From Lentisphaerae bacterium GWF2_38_69 (GTDB taxonomy: Bacteria > Verrucomicrobiota > Lentisphaeria > Victivallales > GWF2-38-69): a stretch of 64,000 bases of DNA. The position numbers and the translations under genes were made by a program. The stretch spans positions 165,620-229,619 of the forward strand of contig MHBE01000059.1 in the NCBI GenBank assembly GCA_001803205.1. Reading direction: 5' to 3'. This document shows positions 27,664 through 37,428 of this stretch, in pieces. Each line of letters begins with the position of its first letter. Positions within the stretch are counted from its first letter, which is position 1. The notes below the pieces were generated by a model. That model did no database searches, was not told the origin of the DNA, and saw only the letters and a program-made list of their open reading frames with translations.

Positions 27664-28332
27664 ATGCACTTTTCTGACCCATTAAAAATAGCCAAAATAA
27701 TAAAGTCCAGGCGTACAACGATTTCATTGGAAATAACGCATTTAGGCGAACTCATTATTCGAGCTCCTATTTTTTCAAATCAGTCTCAAATTAATAACTT
27801 TATTAGCAAACATCAAACCTGGATCGAAAAGAAATTGGAACTGTTTAGCAATTTTTCGGAATCTACTGAATCTGATACTGTTTATTATCTTGGCAATAAA
27901 TATAAAATGATACTGTCAAAAGAATTGCTTATCCCTTTTAAGTTTGAAGATAATTTTTATTTCTCGGAAAAATATTTTAACCACAGAAAAGAAATCCTTC
28001 AATCATGGTTAAAAACGAAAGCACATGATTTTATAATTCCCAGGTTCATTGCGACTGCAAATGATTTTAGTATCCGGTTTAATCGCGTTTCAATCAACAG
28101 AGCGTCCAGTCGATGGGGTTCATGCAGCGCTAAGCGCAATGTAAATTTTAGCATTAGATTAATTATGGCAGAACCCAATGCAATTGATTATGTAATAATT
28201 CACGAATTGGCTCATCTCGTTGAGTTGAACCATTCGGTAAATTTCTGGAATGAAGTAGGAAGAATGATGCCTGACTATAGAGAACATGAAAAATATCTCC
28301 GCTTAAATGCCCACAAGTTTTACCTGCGGTGA
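27664..28332 (+). CDS. YgjP-like zinc metallopeptidase domain protein
   Basis: The 222-residue protein has the YgjP/WLM pattern: SSRWGSCSAKRNVNFS at about 148-163, and the zinc site IIHELAHLVELNHS with His180, Glu181, His184 and His190. The N-terminal half has VxKSRRTTISLEI-like strands typical of the family. It is predicted to be a soluble cytoplasmic enzyme whose substrate is uncertain. It stands alone between a divergent exported-protein gene and an LptF/G gene. Confidence 0.88.
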   Translation: MHFSDPLKIAKIIKSRRTTISLEITHLGELIIRAPIFSNQSQINNFISKHQTWIEKKLELFSNFSESTESDTVYYLGNKYKMILSKELLIPFKFEDNFYFSEKYFNHRKEILQSWLKTKAHDFIIPRFIATANDFSIRFNRVSINRASSRWGSCSAKRNVNFSIRLIMAEPNAIDYVIIHELAHLVELNHSVNFWNEVGRMMPDYREHEKYLRLNAHKFYLR

Positions 28333-28490
28333 ATATCTTCCATAACTTATTAGGATTTATAAATTCTAAAAGCTTTTCAATAATTCCAGGCAAATAGGAA
28401 ATTCAAGATTTCATTTCGGTTAATTAGTATTAAAATACAGAAAATGGAAATTAACCATCTTCGACTAAATAAAGTTACTTGGAACAAATA

Positions 28491-29693
28491 ATGAATAAAC
28501 CTGTCGGGCGTACTTTTTTTATACTAAAAACAATGGATTCGTATGTTCTAAAAGAATATTTGAAAATCCTTTCTTATTGTTTTATAGGTTTTTCCTTTAT
28601 CCTTGTTTCGATGGATATGCTAAACAGTGTATCACAATTTACTACTTCAACCCGTCCAGATGCCATGGAGAAAGCGATTATATTCTATAGTATGGGGCTA
28701 TTAGTTAACTTTAATGAAGTTTGCCCTTTAGCCATCCTTTTTGCATGTATTTATCAAATAATCAAAATGGAAACCGTTAATGAAGTAATAGCCTTGCTTG
28801 GTTCAGGAATCCGATCTGTAAGAATTGTTGCTTCCATTTATATACTGGCATCAGTAATCTCCATTTTTGTGTTATTTCTTAATTTAAGCGTTATTCCTCA
28901 ATTCATTTTTATTAAAGACAATATTTTCGATTACGATAAAGGCAGTATTGTTAATATTTATAAATCAATTATATATAATAGTTCAGACGGAGAAAGAATT
29001 TGGTATATAGAGACTTTTGAAAGTTCAGATAAGATAAAAGGAGTGAGACTTAAAAAAAGCAATCCTGACGGAACATTAGCTCTTGATATGACAGCAAAAT
29101 CAGCAACATATTCAGCAAATACCGGATGGGTATTTAATAATGTCGACATGCAATTCTTTAAAACTCAAACTATTGATTCTACCTTTATTTCTTATATCCC
29201 TGAAAAAATTGAAAAATTTACAGTTCTGGACAGGAACAATAAATATTACTCTGCTTTAGGAAAAATAACTGAAACGCCGGTTGATTTTCAGGATGTCGCC
29301 AAAAACGCGTATCAACTGACAAGCGCTAGAATTTTGCATAACCTGGATAACCAAAATCTGGATCAAAGGTTCAGATCATCAATAAAAACGCAATTTTATC
29401 GCAGACTTTCATTTCCATTCCTAACAATTTTCTTCATAATGATTATAGCTCCATACCTAATTTTAAACGACAGAACTAGCTTGAGTAGAAAGGTTTACTT
29501 CTGTTTTACCTTCCTGATATCTTACTTTATTTTAAATAAAATTTGTGTTTTATTTGGTGATATTGGAGTTTTTCCTCCTTTCTTTGCAGGAATTCTGCCT
29601 ACACTGGTTATTCTGGCTTTGGCACTAGCGATTAATATGAAAGATTTCAACATGTCGGCCAAATCATCCAAAACAAAAACAGCTAAAACTTAA
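28491..29693 (+). CDS. LptF/LptG family LPS export permease, copy 1
   Basis: The 400-residue protein has the YjgP/YjgQ layout: three membrane helices in the first about 115 residues, a large periplasmic beta-jellyroll domain (about 130-300, with SDGERIWYIETFES and GWVFNNVDMQFF), and three C-terminal helices including the RRLSFPFLTIFFIMIIAPYLI segment. These permeases pair with LptB to extract LPS from the inner membrane. ATG 28491 with GGA seven bases upstream is preferred to TTG 28479. The other family member lies at 49837-51063 on the opposite strand, so the presumed LptF/LptG pair is split. Which is F and which G is not decided here. Confidence 0.85.
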   Translation: MNKPVGRTFFILKTMDSYVLKEYLKILSYCFIGFSFILVSMDMLNSVSQFTTSTRPDAMEKAIIFYSMGLLVNFNEVCPLAILFACIYQIIKMETVNEVIALLGSGIRSVRIVASIYILASVISIFVLFLNLSVIPQFIFIKDNIFDYDKGSIVNIYKSIIYNSSDGERIWYIETFESSDKIKGVRLKKSNPDGTLALDMTAKSATYSANTGWVFNNVDMQFFKTQTIDSTFISYIPEKIEKFTVLDRNNKYYSALGKITETPVDFQDVAKNAYQLTSARILHNLDNQNLDQRFRSSIKTQFYRRLSFPFLTIFFIMIIAPYLILNDRTSLSRKVYFCFTFLISYFILNKICVLFGDIGVFPPFFAGILPTLVILALALAINMKDFNMSAKSSKTKTAKT

Positions 29694-29819
29694 AATCAGC
29701 TGCAAACATTATCTATTTATTTTCTTTCCTTTTTTTCAAGTTTGGCTATTGTTTAAATATTATCACTCTCTACTATTCAAAATATTATAACGAACTTTTC
29801 TGAAAGGAGATTCAAGACT

Positions 29820-31139
29820 ATGTCATCGATTTTCAAATCTTACGATATAAGAGGTATTTACCCTAATGAAATTAATGAAGAAATAGTTGAAAAAACAGGA
29901 AAAGCTTTCGTTACTTTTCTCAAAGCAAAGAAAGTCGTCGTAGGATATGACATGCGCTCACATTCCAAGCCTCTTTTTGAAGCATTAACAAAGGGTATGA
30001 TTTTTGCCGGTGCTGATGTAATCAATATCGGCCTTTGTTCAACTCCTATGACATATTACGCAAATGGAAAGCTCAAGGCTGACGGCAGTATCATGATAAC
30101 AGCATCTCATAATACGGCAGAATGGAATGGACTGAAACCCTGTCGAGCAGAAGCCGTTCCAATTAGCGGCAAAACAGGGATTAAAGATATTGAAAAAATT
30201 GTAATGGAAGAAACTTGGGACAATCCTCCTGTAAAAGGCAAAGTAATTAATTACGATATAACGCCTGAGTACGGAGCTCATGTAAGGAAATTTTCAAAAC
30301 TCACTCGGAAAATTAAAGTTGCGGTAGATTTTGCGAATGCAATGGGATCAATGGAAATAAAAGGGATCAGAGACCTTTTTGAAATTATACCTCTCTATGA
30401 GGAACTCGATGGGACTCTTCCAAATCACGAAGCAAATCCACTAAAAACAGAAACCCTGAATGATATCTGCAAGAAAGTTAAGGAGTCAGGCGCAGAATTT
30501 GGCGCTGCATTTGATGGAGATGCTGATAGATGCGGTTTCATAGACAGCGACGGAAATATTATTCCAATGGACTTATTCACAGCACTTATTGCTGAAGATA
30601 TTTTAAAAGATGGAAAACAGACCATTCTGTATGACCTTAGAAGCAGCAGGGTAGTGAGAGAATCCATTGAAGCAAATGGGGGAAATGCCATCATGTGCAG
30701 AGTAGGTCATGCATTCATCAAAGCTCAGATGCGCGAAACAGGCGCCATATTTGCTGGAGAACTCTCAGGTCACTATTATTTCCGAGAAAATTTCACGGCA
30801 GAATCACAGGCTCTGGCTTTCCTTAAATTTGCAAACTTAATATGCCAGAGCGGGAAAACTTCAGCTCAGCTGGTTAAACCTTTAAGAAAATACTTTGCTT
30901 CTGGTGAAATAAACTCTGAAGTACATGATCCAAAAGGAACTCTCAGAAAGCTCAGAGAGACTCATCTTGATGGAAGGATATTTGAACTCGACGGCCTTTC
31001 TGTTGAATATGACGACTGGTGGTTCAATGCAAGAACTTCCAATACTGAACCCCTTCTAAGGCTCAATGTGGAAGCTGATTCTGAAGAAAAAATGATAAGC
31101 AAGCGTGATAGTCTTCTCAAACTTATAAGATCAATCTAA
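29820..31139 (+). CDS. Phosphomannomutase/phosphoglucomutase
   Basis: The 439-residue alpha-D-phosphohexomutase has the phosphoserine loop ITASHNTAEWNGLK (Ser96), the metal loop FDGDADRCGFID (Asp232, 234, 236), the sugar loop GELSGHYYF and the phosphate loop RTSNTEPLLRLN. The sequence type is the AlgC/ManB-like bifunctional PMM/PGM branch, interconverting hexose 6-phosphate and 1-phosphate for nucleotide-sugar synthesis. AAAGGAG precedes the start. It converges on the phosphate transporter gene with only 9 bp between stops. Confidence 0.92.
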   Translation: MSSIFKSYDIRGIYPNEINEEIVEKTGKAFVTFLKAKKVVVGYDMRSHSKPLFEALTKGMIFAGADVINIGLCSTPMTYYANGKLKADGSIMITASHNTAEWNGLKPCRAEAVPISGKTGIKDIEKIVMEETWDNPPVKGKVINYDITPEYGAHVRKFSKLTRKIKVAVDFANAMGSMEIKGIRDLFEIIPLYEELDGTLPNHEANPLKTETLNDICKKVKESGAEFGAAFDGDADRCGFIDSDGNIIPMDLFTALIAEDILKDGKQTILYDLRSSRVVRESIEANGGNAIMCRVGHAFIKAQMRETGAIFAGELSGHYYFRENFTAESQALAFLKFANLICQSGKTSAQLVKPLRKYFASGEINSEVHDPKGTLRKLRETHLDGRIFELDGLSVEYDDWWFNARTSNTEPLLRLNVEADSEEKMISKRDSLLKLIRSI

Positions 31140-31148
31140 CAGTCATAT

Positions 31149-32153
31149 TTATGAAATTGTGATATGGTGTACCCAGTTAATAAAAAATACAATTACAGCG
31201 CCTACTACCATGCATATAGGAATAGTAAGACCCCACCCTATAACCATGCTCTTGGCTACACCCCAGTTAATTGATTTTTTCCCTGTGCTTCCTGCTCCCA
31301 TAATAGAACCGGAAACAGCCTGAGTCGTACTCAAAGGAAAACCCAGGAAGGATGCTGTAAATATCAATATAGCAGAGCTTAATTCCGCGGATACACCGCT
31401 TACAGGTTTAAGTTGTGCCACTCGAGAACTGAGAGTTTTTATTATTCTCATCCCTCCGCTCAAAGTACCTGCTGCCATGCATATCGCGCATATCAAAATA
31501 ACCCAAGCAGGCACAGCAACATTATCAATATATCCGTAACTCATAAGAGTAAGTGTTATAATAGCCATGCTTTTCTGGGCATCATTTGATCCGTGGCTGG
31601 CGGCCATTAGAGCAGTCGATATAACCTGTACTTCACGGATATTGTTATTAACTTTTCTAGCTCTTCTAGTGTTATAAAAAATTCTGCTGCAAATAATCAT
31701 GATTATGAAGGCTAAGAAAAAAGCTATTATCGGTGAAAATAACATTGGAAGAATTACTTTCTTGATCAACCCTATAAAAAAAACAGAATGAATGCTGCTG
31801 TATGCCCAGACAGCGCCTACAAGTCCCCCCATTAAAGCGTGAGAAGAACTTGAAGGTATTCCAAGGTACCATGTTATCAAATTCCAAATAATAGCTGCAA
31901 AAAGGGCTGCAGCAATAACCGTACCTGAAACAGCATGAGGATCAACAAGGCCTTTCCCTATAGTCACTGCGACATTTGTGCTTAAAAAAGCTCCTATAAG
32001 ATTAAAAAGCGCGGCAATCACAATAGCTTGAAGAGGAGTAAGGGCTTTAGTTGAAATAGATGTAGCTACAGCATTTGCAGTGTCATGAAAGCCATTAATA
32101 TATTCAAATCCAAGAGCTATTGTTATAAGCACTATGACAATTACTAAGGTCAT
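31149..32153 (-). CDS. Inorganic phosphate transporter, PiT family
   Basis: The 334-residue membrane protein has the two PiT signature repeats: GFEYINGFHDTANAVATSIST near the N-terminus (only the GFHDTANAVA core is diagnostic) and AASHGSNDAQKSM in the second half, with GIPSSSSHALMGGLVGA and GFPLSTTQAVSGSIMGAG as partner loops. It carries out H+- or Na+-coupled phosphate uptake. It follows the PhoU-like gene by 18 bp, the usual arrangement. AAAGGTG precedes the start. Confidence 0.93.
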   Translation of the reverse strand: MTLVIVIVLITIALGFEYINGFHDTANAVATSISTKALTPLQAIVIAALFNLIGAFLSTNVAVTIGKGLVDPHAVSGTVIAAALFAAIIWNLITWYLGIPSSSSHALMGGLVGAVWAYSSIHSVFFIGLIKKVILPMLFSPIIAFFLAFIIMIICSRIFYNTRRARKVNNNIREVQVISTALMAASHGSNDAQKSMAIITLTLMSYGYIDNVAVPAWVILICAICMAAGTLSGGMRIIKTLSSRVAQLKPVSGVSAELSSAILIFTASFLGFPLSTTQAVSGSIMGAGSTGKKSINWGVAKSMVIGWGLTIPICMVVGAVIVFFINWVHHITIS

Positions 32154-32171
32154 AAATCACCTTTAATTTTA

Positions 32172-32819
32172 TTAGATGGTATCTATTGAAATCTGCATAA
32201 TCAGGTCAGCAGCATACACAGCAAGTTCTCCTGCAGCGTCAATATTCTTACTGATACCTTCAAGCTTTAGAATTGTCTGTATATCAAATGTACCAGAAGT
32301 CATTTCTGATACGGTATGTTTAAGATCTTCCACACTGTTCTCTTCGAGTTCATTGATCCTTTCATTTGATATAGATATTTTTTTTGCGTCAAATATCTTT
32401 AAAGCAGTAACTGTATCAAGAAGTACCTGAGTAGTTAGAATTAATGTGTCTGCGCTTTTTATAAGACAAGCATCTTTATTAGGATCTACATTAAATGCTT
32501 TCAGTTTGATAGCGCACTTTGAAATTCTTTTAGTAAGTTTGGTAAGTACAGTTGAGAGTTTCTGAATATCCCCTCTGTCGATAGGAGTAATGAACATTCG
32601 GTCGATTTCATGCAAAATTCTTCTATTGGTGTTAGATGCTTTTTGCTTTAGTATCTTTAGATCATTGTATAACAATGTTGTCTTTTGTTCATTTTGAGAA
32701 TTAATTATTTCTACTAAAAGCTTTGCTGAATCATTAGCATATCTGGCTTCATCTTCGAAAAGGATAAAAAATATATCGCCTTTACTCGGAATAATCTTTT
32801 TGATAATGGCTCTTAACAT
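32172..32819 (-). CDS. DUF47 / PhoU-like Pit accessory protein
   Basis: The 215-residue protein is almost entirely alpha-helical, of the DUF47 (PhoU_div) family. The start is FxxxFEDEARYANDSAKLLVE-like, and the repeating helices contain LxxIDRGDIQKLSTVLTKLTK (core DRGDI). It typically sits beside PiT genes and modulates phosphate uptake. The start at ATG 32819 has GGAG six bases upstream; the ATG at 32834 is less well placed. Confidence 0.85.
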   Translation of the reverse strand: MLRAIIKKIIPSKGDIFFILFEDEARYANDSAKLLVEIINSQNEQKTTLLYNDLKILKQKASNTNRRILHEIDRMFITPIDRGDIQKLSTVLTKLTKRISKCAIKLKAFNVDPNKDACLIKSADTLILTTQVLLDTVTALKIFDAKKISISNERINELEENSVEDLKHTVSEMTSGTFDIQTILKLEGISKNIDAAGELAVYAADLIMQISIDTI

Positions 32820-32942
32820 AATTTTCTCCATCATTTATGTGAATAAATATTTATCTGTAAATTAAGGATTTTAAGGCATAGTGGAGATTTCTTCAAGATA
32901 CGCTTATAGCTCTAACAATTTCCTAACTGAGTTTATCTGATC

Positions 32943-33434
32943 CTAGTTAGATATCTTCTTTAAAATGGAAGTCGTGGAATACCCATCGACAAAAGATATG
33001 AATTCTATTTTGCAGCCTATTTTTTCGAGAACAGCTCTTTCGCTCTGTTCCATTGTCTGTAAATTATAATCTGCTCCTTTGGCATAAATATCAGGCTGAA
33101 TCTCGCTTATAATTCCGTCGCATTTCTGTGTATCGAAAATGATAATTCCGTCAACAAACAATAACGAAGCAATTATAAAGGCTCTGTCATTTTGATTAAT
33201 AACCGGTCTTCCAATACCCTTTAATTCTCTTACAGACCGGTCAGAATTGATAGCAATTATCAGCGCGTCTCCGAGTTCTCTTGCTTTCATCATATATGTG
33301 ATATGCCCTCTGTGAAGAATATCAAAGCAGCCGTTTGTCATAACCAGCTTCTTCCCTTTTTGCTTAAGACCGGAACGCCAAAGCTTGGCTTCTTCTATCG
33401 GCATTATCTTGGATATGACTTTATCAATAATCAT
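32943..33434 (-). CDS. rfaE2: D-beta-heptose 1-phosphate adenylyltransferase (RfaE2 domain only)
   Basis: The 163-residue nucleotidyltransferase has GCFDILHRGHITYM (HxGH at residues 41-44), AINSDRSVRELKG and QNDRAFIIASL, matching the C-terminal half of HldE. The kinase (RfaE1) half is absent from the protein and from the window. It makes ADP-D-glycero-D-manno-heptose for the LPS inner core; the family 9 transferase at 39944 is a likely downstream user. It begins 12 bp after the PIN-PhoH gene. Confidence 0.88.
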   Translation of the reverse strand: MIIDKVISKIMPIEEAKLWRSGLKQKGKKLVMTNGCFDILHRGHITYMMKARELGDALIIAINSDRSVRELKGIGRPVINQNDRAFIIASLLFVDGIIIFDTQKCDGIISEIQPDIYAKGADYNLQTMEQSERAVLEKIGCKIEFISFVDGYSTTSILKKISN

Positions 33435-33445
33435 ACAAATTAATT

Positions 33446-34780
33446 TCAGAGCAGATTACTGGCAAGCTCGGCCAATTCAGATCTTTCTCCTTTTTCAAGG
33501 TGTATATGTGCGTAGAGAGGCTGCCCCTGCATTTTTTCAATCAGATAGCTTAGCCCATTTGAGTGGCAATCCAGATAAGGATGGTCTATCTGATAGATAT
33601 CACCCGTAAAGACTAGTTTTGTCCCTTCTCCAGCCCGTGTAATAATAGTTTTAATCTCATGCGGAGTAAGATTCTGGGCTTCGTCTACTATAAAAAATGT
33701 TTTGACAATACTTCTTCCTCTGATATAGGAAAGAGGAGCTATCACGAGTTTTTTATCATCAAGGAACTCTTTGATTTTAGAATTCTTTCCATCTCCATCC
33801 GAATGCTGATTCTGAATGACTCCCAAATTGTCAAAAAGAGGCTGCATATATGGATCTAATTTTGCTTTTATATCCCCTGGTAAAAATCCTACATCTTTGT
33901 TACTTAGAGGAACTACCGGTCTTCCCATATATATTTGTACATATTCTTTTTTTCGTTCCAACGCTCCGGCGAGAGCAAGCAAGGTTTTTCCGGTTCCAGC
34001 TTTCCCTGAAATACTTACAAGTCTAATTTTCGGATTGAGCAGAGCGTAAAGAGCAAAAATCTGTTCTGCGTTTCTAGGGACAATGCCATAAGCAGGCATT
34101 TTATCGATATGCTTAACCATTCTGCTTGAAGCATCATATACCCCAAGCGCTGACTTCTTACCGTTTCTGAGAACCATAAACTCATTTGGATAAAGAGTTT
34201 CTTTTAAAAACACAAGCTCATCTATGCTTACTTCTTCAGACCCAGTATAGAGTTTATTTATTATTTCCTCAGGAATATTCTCTTCGAACCTTTTGCCTTT
34301 ATATAGAGTATCGACATTTCTTACCATGTCTTTTTTATAATCCTGGGCTGTAAGTCCGATTGATTTTGCTTTCAACCTTAGATTAACATCTTTTGAAACA
34401 AGTATGACCTGTTTGTCCGGCAGAGTTTTAGCCACGCAGTATGCAGTATTTAAAATATGATGATCAGGGATATCCAAACTAAAGTTATCTTTTAAAGCTT
34501 TTGCTGTAGGCATTTCCAGTTTAACCATTATTTTGCCGCTGTTAGGCCCGATCTGAACACCTTCTTCAAAGAGTTTATCTCCGCTTAATTCATCAAGAGA
34601 GCGTAGAAATTCTCTCGCATGATAATTGAGAGTATCATTGCCTTTTTTGAACTTATCCAGCTCTTCAATAACGGTAATAGGAATAACAATATCATGGTTG
34701 TGAAATTGGTAGATACATGAACTGTCATGGAGCAATACATTTGTGTCGAGTACGAATAGTTTCTTTTCCTCTGATGGCAT
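33446..34780 (-). CDS. PIN domain-PhoH ATPase fusion
   Basis: The 444-residue protein joins an N-terminal PIN nuclease domain (FVLDTNVLLHD at 9-19, with later acidic positions DIPDHHI and SKDVNLRLKA) to a PhoH-type P-loop ATPase (Walker A GKAGTGKT at 259-266, Walker B FFIVDEAQN at 362-370, then TRAGEGTKLVFTGDIYQID). This is the PhoH2/YlaK type, implicated in ATP-driven RNA unwinding and cleavage. AGGAG precedes the start. Length is normal for the fusion. Confidence 0.92.
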   Translation of the reverse strand: MPSEEKKLFVLDTNVLLHDSSCIYQFHNHDIVIPITVIEELDKFKKGNDTLNYHAREFLRSLDELSGDKLFEEGVQIGPNSGKIMVKLEMPTAKALKDNFSLDIPDHHILNTAYCVAKTLPDKQVILVSKDVNLRLKAKSIGLTAQDYKKDMVRNVDTLYKGKRFEENIPEEIINKLYTGSEEVSIDELVFLKETLYPNEFMVLRNGKKSALGVYDASSRMVKHIDKMPAYGIVPRNAEQIFALYALLNPKIRLVSISGKAGTGKTLLALAGALERKKEYVQIYMGRPVVPLSNKDVGFLPGDIKAKLDPYMQPLFDNLGVIQNQHSDGDGKNSKIKEFLDDKKLVIAPLSYIRGRSIVKTFFIVDEAQNLTPHEIKTIITRAGEGTKLVFTGDIYQIDHPYLDCHSNGLSYLIEKMQGQPLYAHIHLEKGERSELAELASNLL

Positions 34781-34894
34781 AAATTTTCTCCTGGATTCTC
34801 TTAAATATGTTCAATTAGAGGTATAGCCTTGAAAAGATTATAGCAGAAGGAAATCTAATAAGAAACAGTTTTCAGCAGCGAAAAATGAAATACT

Positions 34895-35536
34895 TTATAA
34901 TCTTTTTCTGCAAAGATTATTAATCGCGCAATCAGGGCATTTTGGAGTTCTAGCAAGACATGTATTTCTACCGTGCATAATAAGAAGGAGAGAGAAATTC
35001 CCCAAACTTTCATGCGACATAAGTTTCATGATAAGCATTTCTATTTTATATGGATTATGGGTGTTAACAATTCCTATTCGGTTGAGAACTCTATTTACAT
35101 GAGTATCTACCGCAAATCCATATCCGTCAAAAAGATGGGATATAATTACATTGGCAGTCTTTCTGCCAACGCCTGGAAGTTCAGTTAACTTTTCAATTGT
35201 TTCCGGAATTTCCCCGCCAAATTCCTCATTGAGTTTTTTTGCAGCATTGATGATATTTTTTGCCTTTATCTTATAAAGGCCTATGGGTTTGATTATTTTT
35301 TCAATTTCATTGACATCTGCTTCTGACAGAGCCATCGAATCCGGATATTTCGCAAAGAGTCCGGAAACTGTCTTATTTACTCTTTCGTCTGTGCATTGTG
35401 CTGAAAGAATAACAGAAATAAGAAGTTGAAATGGAGTTCTATAAAAAAGAGGGCATTTAACTTTTCCATAAATAGAAAATAAAGTACGGTAGATCTCAAC
35501 GCAAATATAGTCTTTGCGTCGTTCCAGAACTTTCAT
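34895..35536 (-). CDS. nth: Endonuclease III
   Basis: The 213-residue base-excision glycosylase/AP-lyase has the helix-hairpin-helix LPGVGRKTANV with catalytic Lys126, the catalytic Asp144 in VDTHVNRV, and the [4Fe-4S] ligands Cys193/200/203/209 (C-x6-C-x2-C-x5-C). I take ATG 35536, whose ATGA overlaps the stop of murB-ddl, rather than the 11-residue upstream extension. The overlap implies translational coupling. Confidence 0.95.
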   Translation of the reverse strand: MKVLERRKDYICVEIYRTLFSIYGKVKCPLFYRTPFQLLISVILSAQCTDERVNKTVSGLFAKYPDSMALSEADVNEIEKIIKPIGLYKIKAKNIINAAKKLNEEFGGEIPETIEKLTELPGVGRKTANVIISHLFDGYGFAVDTHVNRVLNRIGIVNTHNPYKIEMLIMKLMSHESLGNFSLLLIMHGRNTCLARTPKCPDCAINNLCRKRL

Positions 35537-37398
35537 CTTCTCGCTGCCAACTGTGCAAGAGTTCCGCAAAGTTGAATATAGGGAATCCCAGCAGCGTTTG
35601 CAGCCTTTGGGAGAAGACTGCTTGAAGTAAACCCGGGAATACTGTTTAGTTCCAGGAAGTAAGGCTGCATTGTATTTTTACAGAGCAGCACATCTACTCT
35701 GGCCATATCTCTTGCTCCTGTAGCTTTATAAGCTCTTAATGCAAATGTCTGAATCTCCTTCTGCGCTGCTTCTGGAATAATCTCAGGTTCTGGCGGGCAG
35801 TTATATACCGTTTCTCCATTCTGGTGTGTATATTTAGCATCAAAATCATAGAAGTCGCAGGGAGGAATTATATGAACTATAGGAAGAACTTTCCCATCCA
35901 GAATTCCCACGGTAAGTTCATAACCTTCTATAAATTCTTCAACCAGTATGAGACCAGATACATCTCCTGATCCATTCTGAAGGGCTGTCTCCCATTGAGA
36001 CATCTCCTTAACTATTGATATTCCAAAAGTAGATCCTTCATTGGGAGCTTTAACTACCACAGGAAGTTTCAATTCAGAAGGAAAAGTTTTATCTCCGTCT
36101 TTAAGTATCGCATACCTTGCAGTTGGGATTTGGTTCTCAACAAAGATTTTCTTTGTCTTGATTTTATCAATAATTATCCCGGAAGCCTTACTGTCGGAAC
36201 CCACAAAATTAATGTTCATTGATTCAAGCGCTTCCTGAAGCTTGCCATTTTCTCCAAATCCTCCATGAAGCACTGGAAAAACAAGATCAACATTTTCAAG
36301 CATTTTCTGCGTAATAAGAGGTTCAACAATATCATATTCCTTTACATTATAGCCTGCATCGTTGAGCGCTCTTGATACTCCTTCAGCCGATTCCAAAGAT
36401 ACTGGCCTTTCATGAGAATTGCCGCCTTTAAGCAAAAGAACATTAAAGGGTTTTGGCTCGTTTGAAAGTTTTTCCCTGCTCTTATCGTCTACAAAGACAA
36501 CTTCAGGACTAAGATAGATGCCGGTTTTCTGCAGCACTTGTCTTTTTATTTCCATAGCAAGTTCAAGAAAGTCTTTCTCTGAAGAATTATTATCATTAAC
36601 GATAAAGTTTGCATGCACATCACTTACCTTAGCTCCCCCGAGAACAAGCCCTTTGCAGCCGGCAATATCAATAAGTTTTCCAGCTCCGTATCCTTGAGCA
36701 GGATTCTTGAAAATACATCCCGCATTTCTCTCTTTTGGATAATACTTATTCCTATTTTTAAGGCACTCGTTTATAGAAGAACATTCAGCGCTTTTTTCAT
36801 TTTTTTCGAGTTTAACGATCATTGCGGTAATTATAACATTCTCAGGAATTGAACTGCGCCTATAACCCCACTTTATATCTGTTCCTTCTGCTATCCATGG
36901 CTCCCCGTCTAAAGTAAATCCCACAATATCAACAACTGCGTCAGAAATTGACATTCCAAGCCTTCCAGCATTAGTTCTTAAAGAACCTCCAACTGTTCCT
37001 GGAATTCCAGCCAATTTAGAAAATCCCCCGAACCCATGATAGGCACATGTCACAGCTAGTTCATATAATGTAACTCCAGCTCCTACAGTGGCATGTTTTG
37101 AACCAAATCTTACCTTGGCAAAATCATTGGTTTTCAATTTAATAACAATTCCATCATATGGAGAGTCTGTACCTATTACATTGCTCCCGGAGCCCAAAGA
37201 GAAAATAGGAATTTCTTCTTTATGGCATATTTTAAGTATCGATGAAAGAGTCATGTCGTCAGATGGCTCAATGACAAATTTTGCATAACTGCCAATACCT
37301 ATTGTCGTAAGATTGGACCAGACGGCATTTTCATAAAATTTAGAGGTTTTAAGTTCCACCTTAATTTTCTGAATAATGCTATTATTAAGAATATTCAT
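35533..37398 (-). CDS. MurB-Ddl fusion: UDP-MurNAc dehydrogenase plus D-Ala-D-Ala ligase
   Basis: A single 621-residue frame encodes two peptidoglycan enzymes. Residues about 1-304 are MurB, with FAD-binding SLGSGSNVIG, GIPGTVGGSLRTNAG, GYRRSSIP, NAGCIFKNP (a catalytic Ser/Cys position occupied by Cys) and GAKVSDVHANFIVN. Residues about 318-621 are Ddl, with FPVLHGGFGENGKLQ, VVKAPNEGSTFGI, EEFIEGYELTVG and ELNSIPGFTSSSLLPKAA. A charged linker of about 13 residues joins them. Both active-site sets look complete. No ribosome-binding site is obvious. It follows hisI by 30 bp and overlaps nth. Confidence 0.93.
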   Translation of the reverse strand: MNILNNSIIQKIKVELKTSKFYENAVWSNLTTIGIGSYAKFVIEPSDDMTLSSILKICHKEEIPIFSLGSGSNVIGTDSPYDGIVIKLKTNDFAKVRFGSKHATVGAGVTLYELAVTCAYHGFGGFSKLAGIPGTVGGSLRTNAGRLGMSISDAVVDIVGFTLDGEPWIAEGTDIKWGYRRSSIPENVIITAMIVKLEKNEKSAECSSINECLKNRNKYYPKERNAGCIFKNPAQGYGAGKLIDIAGCKGLVLGGAKVSDVHANFIVNDNNSSEKDFLELAMEIKRQVLQKTGIYLSPEVVFVDDKSREKLSNEPKPFNVLLLKGGNSHERPVSLESAEGVSRALNDAGYNVKEYDIVEPLITQKMLENVDLVFPVLHGGFGENGKLQEALESMNINFVGSDSKASGIIIDKIKTKKIFVENQIPTARYAILKDGDKTFPSELKLPVVVKAPNEGSTFGISIVKEMSQWETALQNGSGDVSGLILVEEFIEGYELTVGILDGKVLPIVHIIPPCDFYDFDAKYTHQNGETVYNCPPEPEIIPEAAQKEIQTFALRAYKATGARDMARVDVLLCKNTMQPYFLELNSIPGFTSSSLLPKAANAAGIPYIQLCGTLAQLAARR

Positions 37399-37428
37399 AA
37401 TAAAATTAAATTTATTATTAAAAAGAAG

